Assembly (NCBI GenBank): GCA_027028665.1
Contig: JALVIU010000189.1
Location: 1-12,617 of the forward strand
Source: Candidatus Atribacteria bacterium
Lineage (GTDB): Bacteria > Atribacterota > JALVIU01
Reading direction: 5' to 3'
Length of the DNA: 12,617 bases
Below are positions 6,463 to 12,617 of this stretch, in pieces. Both the position numbers and the translations under genes were made by a program. The first letter of the stretch is position 1. Every line of letters begins with the position of its first letter. Under the pieces are notes generated by a model. That model was not told the origin of the DNA, did not search any database, and was given only the letters and a program-made list of their open reading frames with translations.

Positions 6463-8367
6463 ATGGAAAGTTATGAGAATATAACAAATGCAATGAATCA
6501 TCTTGGAATAGGTCATGCCATATTTCAGGATTATGAGGGAAGAAAGGGTGTATTCAGGTATGTAAATGAGGCTCTTGCCCGAAAGCTTGGTTATTCCCCA
6601 GAAGAACTTATTGACAAAAAATCCTTCGTAGAGCTTTTAACCCCGGAAAGTTTAGAATTGGTAAGACAAAGATATGAGGCACGCATAAGAGGAGAAAATG
6701 TGCCTTCCCACTATGAGATCTCTGCAATTACAAAAAATGGAGAAAGAGTGGTGTTTGAGTCATATATACAGTTTGTTTTGTATAAAGAAAGACCTGCCAC
6801 GATGGGATTTTATATAGATATCACCCAGAGAAAGCTAATGGAGGAGGAGATCAAATCTAATCTGCAAACACAAAAGGAGTTAATTACAGCACTTAATCAT
6901 GCACCAGAGGTGATTCTTATAACAGATAGTAGAGGGATTATTCGTTATGTGAATCCTGCTTTTGAAGAGGTTACAGGATATGCTTTTCATGAGGTAGTAG
7001 GGAAAAAACCGAATATATTAAAAAGTGGAAAACATGATAAGGAGTTTTATAAAAATTTTTGGATGACCGTATCATCTGGCAAAAGATGGGAAGGACGTTT
7101 TATAAATAAGAAAAAGGATGGTACGTTATATATAGATCATACTGTAGTTGCCCCTGTGTTTAATGAAATAGGTGATATTGTTTCATATATTTCTATAAAA
7201 CGAGATATCACTCAGGAAGAGAAATTTAGAGAGCAGATTTTGCAGGCTCAAAAGATGGATGCACTTGGTGCAATGGCAAGTGGTGTGGCACACGACTTTA
7301 ATAATATATTAGGTGGCATACTAGGATATATAGAAGTTTTAAAGATAAGATATAAAGATGATAGTTATATGCAAAACATTTTACTTGCTATAGAGAAGGC
7401 AGGAGATAGAGCAAAGGATCTTATTGATAAACTTTTGGTTTTTTCTCGGAAAAAAGAAAGTGTTCAAAGGATTATCAATATAAATCTTCTTATAAAAGAT
7501 GTAGTAGAGATGTTTTCCAGAACTATGCCGAAGAATATAGAGATAAAAGTTGATTTAGATGAAAAGGCACCTATAAATATAATGGCAAGTCCTACACAGA
7601 TAGAGCAAGTTCTTATGAATATAGGTATAAATGCCTTTCAGGCAATGAAAGATGAGGGTGGAGAAATTTTTATAAGTACAAAAAGATTTTTTCCAGATGA
7701 GGATTTTCTCTCATCTCACTATGGTTTTACTCAAAAAGAGTATGTCCTTATTTCTATTTCTGATACAGGATGTGGTATGGATGATGAAATAAAAAAAAGG
7801 ATCTTCGAACCTTTTTTCACTACCAAGAAAAATGGAACGGGGCTTGGTCTTTCTATTTCTTATAATATAATAGAAAATCATGGGGGAAAGATATTTGTAT
7901 ATAGCGAAAAGGGAGAAGGAACTACATTCAATATCTATCTACCTATAGAGAAAGATGTAGATGCCTCCGAAAATACCAGAGATGAGGATGTTGTAGAGGG
8001 AAAAGGTACGATCCTTGTTATAGATGATGAGGTAATAATACGAGAAATGTTAAGTGATGCATTGGATATCTTAGGTTATAATTCTATATTTGCAAAAGAT
8101 GGTCAAGAGGGTTTAGAAAAGTTTAAAGAAAATATTGACGATATAGATCTTGTTATAATAGATATGAATATGCCAGGGCTTACTGGTAAAGAGGTAATAA
8201 AGGCTATAAGAGACATAAAACCTGATATAAGAACTATCTTAATTTCAGGCTTTGGATTAAATGGAATGCTTAAAGATTTAGTGCGAGAAGATCTTAGTAC
8301 TTTTTTACATAAGCCTTTTACACTGGGTGAGTTTTCGGAAACCTTAAAAAGGCTTTTGAGTAATTAA
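6463..8367 (+). CDS. PAS-PAS hybrid sensor histidine kinase with C-terminal receiver
   Basis: Soluble signalling kinase of 634 aa with no membrane segment, so it senses a cytoplasmic cue. In order: PAS 1 (about 8-125), PAS 2 (about 140-250, ending in the PAC-like IKRDITQ), HisKA with the AHDFNNIL box (phospho-acceptor H277), and HATPase_c. The HATPase_c domain has an N box (N386, N390), DTGCGM (434-439), FEPFFTTK and GTGLGLS (458-464). The receiver has the acidic pair D521-D522, acceptor D567 and K617; all key residues are intact. I prefer the second of two adjacent ATGs because AGAGG is 6 bp from it but only 3 bp from ATG 6460. No partner regulator or Hpt protein is encoded in the window. 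Its gene ends 19 bp before the V-ATPase genes, with no terminator or promoter between. Confidence 0.93.
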   Translation: MESYENITNAMNHLGIGHAIFQDYEGRKGVFRYVNEALARKLGYSPEELIDKKSFVELLTPESLELVRQRYEARIRGENVPSHYEISAITKNGERVVFESYIQFVLYKERPATMGFYIDITQRKLMEEEIKSNLQTQKELITALNHAPEVILITDSRGIIRYVNPAFEEVTGYAFHEVVGKKPNILKSGKHDKEFYKNFWMTVSSGKRWEGRFINKKKDGTLYIDHTVVAPVFNEIGDIVSYISIKRDITQEEKFREQILQAQKMDALGAMASGVAHDFNNILGGILGYIEVLKIRYKDDSYMQNILLAIEKAGDRAKDLIDKLLVFSRKKESVQRIININLLIKDVVEMFSRTMPKNIEIKVDLDEKAPINIMASPTQIEQVLMNIGINAFQAMKDEGGEIFISTKRFFPDEDFLSSHYGFTQKEYVLISISDTGCGMDDEIKKRIFEPFFTTKKNGTGLGLSISYNIIENHGGKIFVYSEKGEGTTFNIYLPIEKDVDASENTRDEDVVEGKGTILVIDDEVIIREMLSDALDILGYNSIFAKDGQEGLEKFKENIDDIDLVIIDMNMPGLTGKEVIKAIRDIKPDIRTILISGFGLNGMLKDLVREDLSTFLHKPFTLGEFSETLKRLLSN

Positions 8368-8372
8368 GATAG

Positions 8373-8382
8373 AAGGGGTGAT
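8373..8382 (+). promoter_or_regulatory. Shine-Dalgarno that fixes the TTG start of subunit H
   Basis: AAGGGGTGAT pairs with the 16S 3' end (one base short of AAGGAGGTGAT) and lies 4 bp before TTG 8387. An upstream in-frame GTG at 8378 is inside this site and so cannot use it, which argues for the TTG start. Confidence 0.65.
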
Positions 8383-8386
8383 TCTA

Positions 8387-8703
8387 TTGGATAAAAAGGA
8401 TGTTATAAAAGAGGTAAAGGAAACAGAGGAAAGAGCGCGTCAAATTGTAAAAGATGCCAAAAAAGAAGCACGTATGATTATTGATAAGGCTCATAGTGAT
8501 GTAAATGCCATGTGGAATGATGCAAAGAATCAGATGGCATTAAAGAGGAAAGAGATGCTAAAAGCAGCAGAAAAAGAAGCAGATAGAGATATTTCAGAAC
8601 TTGAGAATAAAAAAGAGGCGGAAAAACGGGAGCTTGTAAAAAAGGCACGAAGCAGAAAGGAAAAAGCAGTAGATTTTCTCTTTAAAAAGGTGGTGAATCT
8701 CTG

Positions 8704-8704
<1 letters not shown>
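8387..8704 (+). CDS. V/A-type ATP synthase subunit H (G), peripheral stalk
   Basis: Small peripheral-stalk protein of 105 aa that pairs with subunit E to hold the catalytic head still. It is almost one continuous charged helix, rich in Lys, Glu and Ala, with Ala or small residues at regular spacing as in the right-handed coiled coils of subunit H/G. There is no membrane segment and no other domain. Sequence alone would not identify so simple a coiled coil, but first place in an H-I-K-E-C order and the size match archaeal-type operons. The TTG start is supported by its Shine-Dalgarno; a GTG 9 bp upstream would add three residues. Its TGA overlaps the ATG of subunit I by one base. Confidence 0.8.
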
Positions 8705-11155
<2,451 letters not shown>

Positions 11156-11164
11156 GCAGGTGAT

Positions 11165-11761
11165 ATGTCATTAGAAAATATCTTGTCAGAGATATTAAAA
11201 GAAGGTGAAGAAGAGAAATTAAATATAATTAGAGATGCCAGAGAAAAGGCAGATAATATATTGGCAAAGGCTAAGAGAGAAATAGAGGAATACAAGGAAA
11301 GCGAAGAAGAAAAGATAAAGAAAGAGAGCCAGGCTGTGAAGGAACGTATTATCACAGCATTTGAGCTGGAAAGGGAAAAGGAACTTTTAAAGACAAAAAA
11401 GGAACTTCTTGATGGTGTATTTCAAGGGGTTTTAGAAAAGATAGTTTCTTTACCCAAGGAAGAATATCTTGCCTTTCTTGCAGGACTCATTTTAGAATAT
11501 GCACAAACAGGGAGAGAATTATTGTATCTTTCAGATCGTGACAAGAATCTTGTGGATAAAGCATTTTTGGATGATGTAAATAAGAAACTAAAAGAGAAGG
11601 GTAAGGCAGGAAATGTAAAATTAGCAGAAGAATCTGTTCCTATATCCGGAGGCGTTATACTTGGTGCAGAAAAGATCAGGATAAATGCCTCTTTGGAACT
11701 TATATTAGAAGATGCAAGAGAGAAATGGGAAAAAGAGGTAGGGCAGATTCTTTTTTCTTAA
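11165..11761 (+). CDS. ntpE: V/A-type ATP synthase subunit E, peripheral stalk
   Basis: Peripheral-stalk subunit of 198 aa that partners subunit H and caps the catalytic head. Residues 1 to about 95 are a long Lys/Glu-rich helix, preceded by the typical start LENILSEILKEGEEE with ARE-KA repeats. Residues about 96-198 are the small alpha/beta domain, with SGGVILGAEKIRINASLE near the end matching the family's GGxxL-x(5)-I-N-x-(S/T)-L pattern. Length is standard. GGAGG lies 8 bp before the ATG, and most of it sits in the hairpin at the K-E junction. Confidence 0.9.
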   Translation: MSLENILSEILKEGEEEKLNIIRDAREKADNILAKAKREIEEYKESEEEKIKKESQAVKERIITAFELEREKELLKTKKELLDGVFQGVLEKIVSLPKEEYLAFLAGLILEYAQTGRELLYLSDRDKNLVDKAFLDDVNKKLKEKGKAGNVKLAEESVPISGGVILGAEKIRINASLELILEDAREKWEKEVGQILFS

Positions 11762-11780
11762 AAAGTAAATATGTGAAAGG

Positions 11781-11798
11781 TGGTATAAAGTGATACCA
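11781..11798 (+). promoter_or_regulatory. Small hairpin with the subunit C GTG start in its loop
   Basis: TGGTAT (11781-11786) pairs with ATACCA (11793-11798). The six-base loop AAAGTG carries the GTG start, and the 5' arm overlaps the end of the AAAGGTGG ribosome site (11776-11783). It could slow initiation on subunit C, but a 6-bp stem is modest and may be coincidental. Confidence 0.4.
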
Positions 11799-12617
11799 GG
11801 AGAATCTGTTTTATCCATAAATAGAGATAGAGGTTTTAGCTTTATAGGTGGGAAATTAAAAAAGCAAGAAGGTGCTTTACTTTCTCCTCAAAAGCTTGAG
11901 AGGCTCATTGAGGCAGAGAATGAAGATGAATTTATAAGGAATTTTTTTGAGATAAGATGGTTTAGGAAAAACTATGAGATCCACTCTATGGATCAGTTTG
12001 AGGAGAAACTATACGAAGACCTACAGGATAACTTATTTGAATTTGTCCATGTTATCCCAGATATAAGGGTGTTAGATATTGTAAGATTAAAATACGATTT
12101 TCACAACCTAAAACTCTTATTTAAAAAGAGGATGAAAAACGCAGAACCAGAAGGACTCTATCTGGGATTGGGGAGTATACCCCTTGAACAGCTTGAAACT
12201 GCATTTGAAACAAAGAATTATACAGCCCTTCCGAAGGAGATCTCAAGAGTTATATCAAGGGTTGAGGCAAAGATAAAGGATGATGATATAAAGAAGTTGG
12301 AGATGTTTTTGGATAAGGAAAGGTTTGGTTTGACCTTTGAGATGATAGGGGAGATAGGGAATGATTATCTATTTAGACTTTATACAATTATAGTAGATCT
12401 TACAAATATACTTATATTTGCACGCTGTAAGGTCACAGGACTGGATAGAGAGGTTTTCTGGGATGCCTTTATTCCCTATGGAACCCTGAAGAGAGAGGTT
12501 TTAGATAATCTTTATGATGCCCCATTATCTGTGGCATCATCTACTCTAGGAGGGAAATTTTACCTTTCACCAATTCCTCCGAGGACAAAGAGGGAGGATG
12601 TTGTAGTAGATGGTTTT
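11790..12617 (+). CDS. ntpC: V/A-type ATP synthase subunit C, 3' end beyond window
   Basis: Central-rotor subunit that links the catalytic shaft to the membrane ring (yeast subunit d counterpart). The reading frame is open for 276 codons to the last base with no stop; family members run to about 330-350 aa, so about 60 residues should be missing. The visible protein is acidic and mostly helical. DIVRLKYDFHNLKLLFKKR (about 96-114) matches the first conserved helix pattern of the family (D-hydrophobic-L-x-D-x-x-N-hydrophobic-K-x-hydrophobic-L-K). DYLFRLYTIIVDLTNILIFAR (about 193-213) is its repeat in the second half. GTG 11790 is chosen because it follows AAAGGTGG; the upstream ATG 11771 is immediately followed by TGA. 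It lies 28 bp after subunit E. Confidence 0.87.
   Translation, partial: MIPGESVLSINRDRGFSFIGGKLKKQEGALLSPQKLERLIEAENEDEFIRNFFEIRWFRKNYEIHSMDQFEEKLYEDLQDNLFEFVHVIPDIRVLDIVRLKYDFHNLKLLFKKRMKNAEPEGLYLGLGSIPLEQLETAFETKNYTALPKEISRVISRVEAKIKDDDIKKLEMFLDKERFGLTFEMIGEIGNDYLFRLYTIIVDLTNILIFARCKVTGLDREVFWDAFIPYGTLKREVLDNLYDAPLSVASSTLGGKFYLSPIPPRTKREDVVVDGF

Noticed and set aside
8343-8358. CCTT/AAGG mini-hairpin with T-run at the end of the kinase gene as a terminator
   Set aside because: The stem is only 4 bp, lies inside the coding region, and is followed by tightly spaced ATPase genes.

Overview
The window is AT-rich bacterial DNA that is almost fully coding. Every supported gene is on the + strand, with gaps of a few bases or short overlaps. 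Codon choice is even throughout, with many AGA/AGG arginine and ATA isoleucine codons, as often seen in thermophilic anaerobes. I see no sign of mobile DNA. The transporter's solute-binding protein has a type I signal peptide without a lipobox cysteine, which hints at a diderm cell (periplasm plus outer membrane). The organism cannot be named from this sequence; candidates are the deep-branching, low-GC anaerobic lineages that carry a V/A-type ATPase.

Region 1 (22-4711) is a complete BMP/PnrA-class ABC importer: periplasmic binding protein, double-domain ATPase and two permeases. This class mostly imports nucleosides or nucleoside-like compounds. A strong hairpin with a T-run separates the binding-protein gene from the ATPase gene and probably makes the binding protein the most abundant subunit. 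A compact PurM/AIR-synthase-superfamily protein (4714-5469) follows after 2 bp, with its Shine-Dalgarno inside the permease gene. It resembles the AIRS-like alpha-ribazole kinase type (CblS), so the cluster may import a ribosyl compound and phosphorylate it. A ferritin-like/VIT1 membrane fusion protein (5483-6361), a likely iron or manganese transporter, closes this run.

Region 2 is the only non-coding gap of note (about 100 bp, 6362-6462). It holds a good extended -10 promoter and a perfect 9-bp inverted repeat over the -10.

Region 3 (6463 to the window end) starts with a soluble PAS-PAS hybrid histidine kinase. After only 19 bp it continues into a V/A-type ATPase operon in the order H-I-K-E-C; C runs off the window end. 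Subunit K keeps all five side chains known to bind Na+ in the Enterococcus hirae ring, so the enzyme is probably Na+-coupled. Two hairpins at the K-E and E-C junctions overlap ribosome-binding or start sites and may set subunit ratios. From archaeal-type operons, subunits F, A, B and D are expected downstream.
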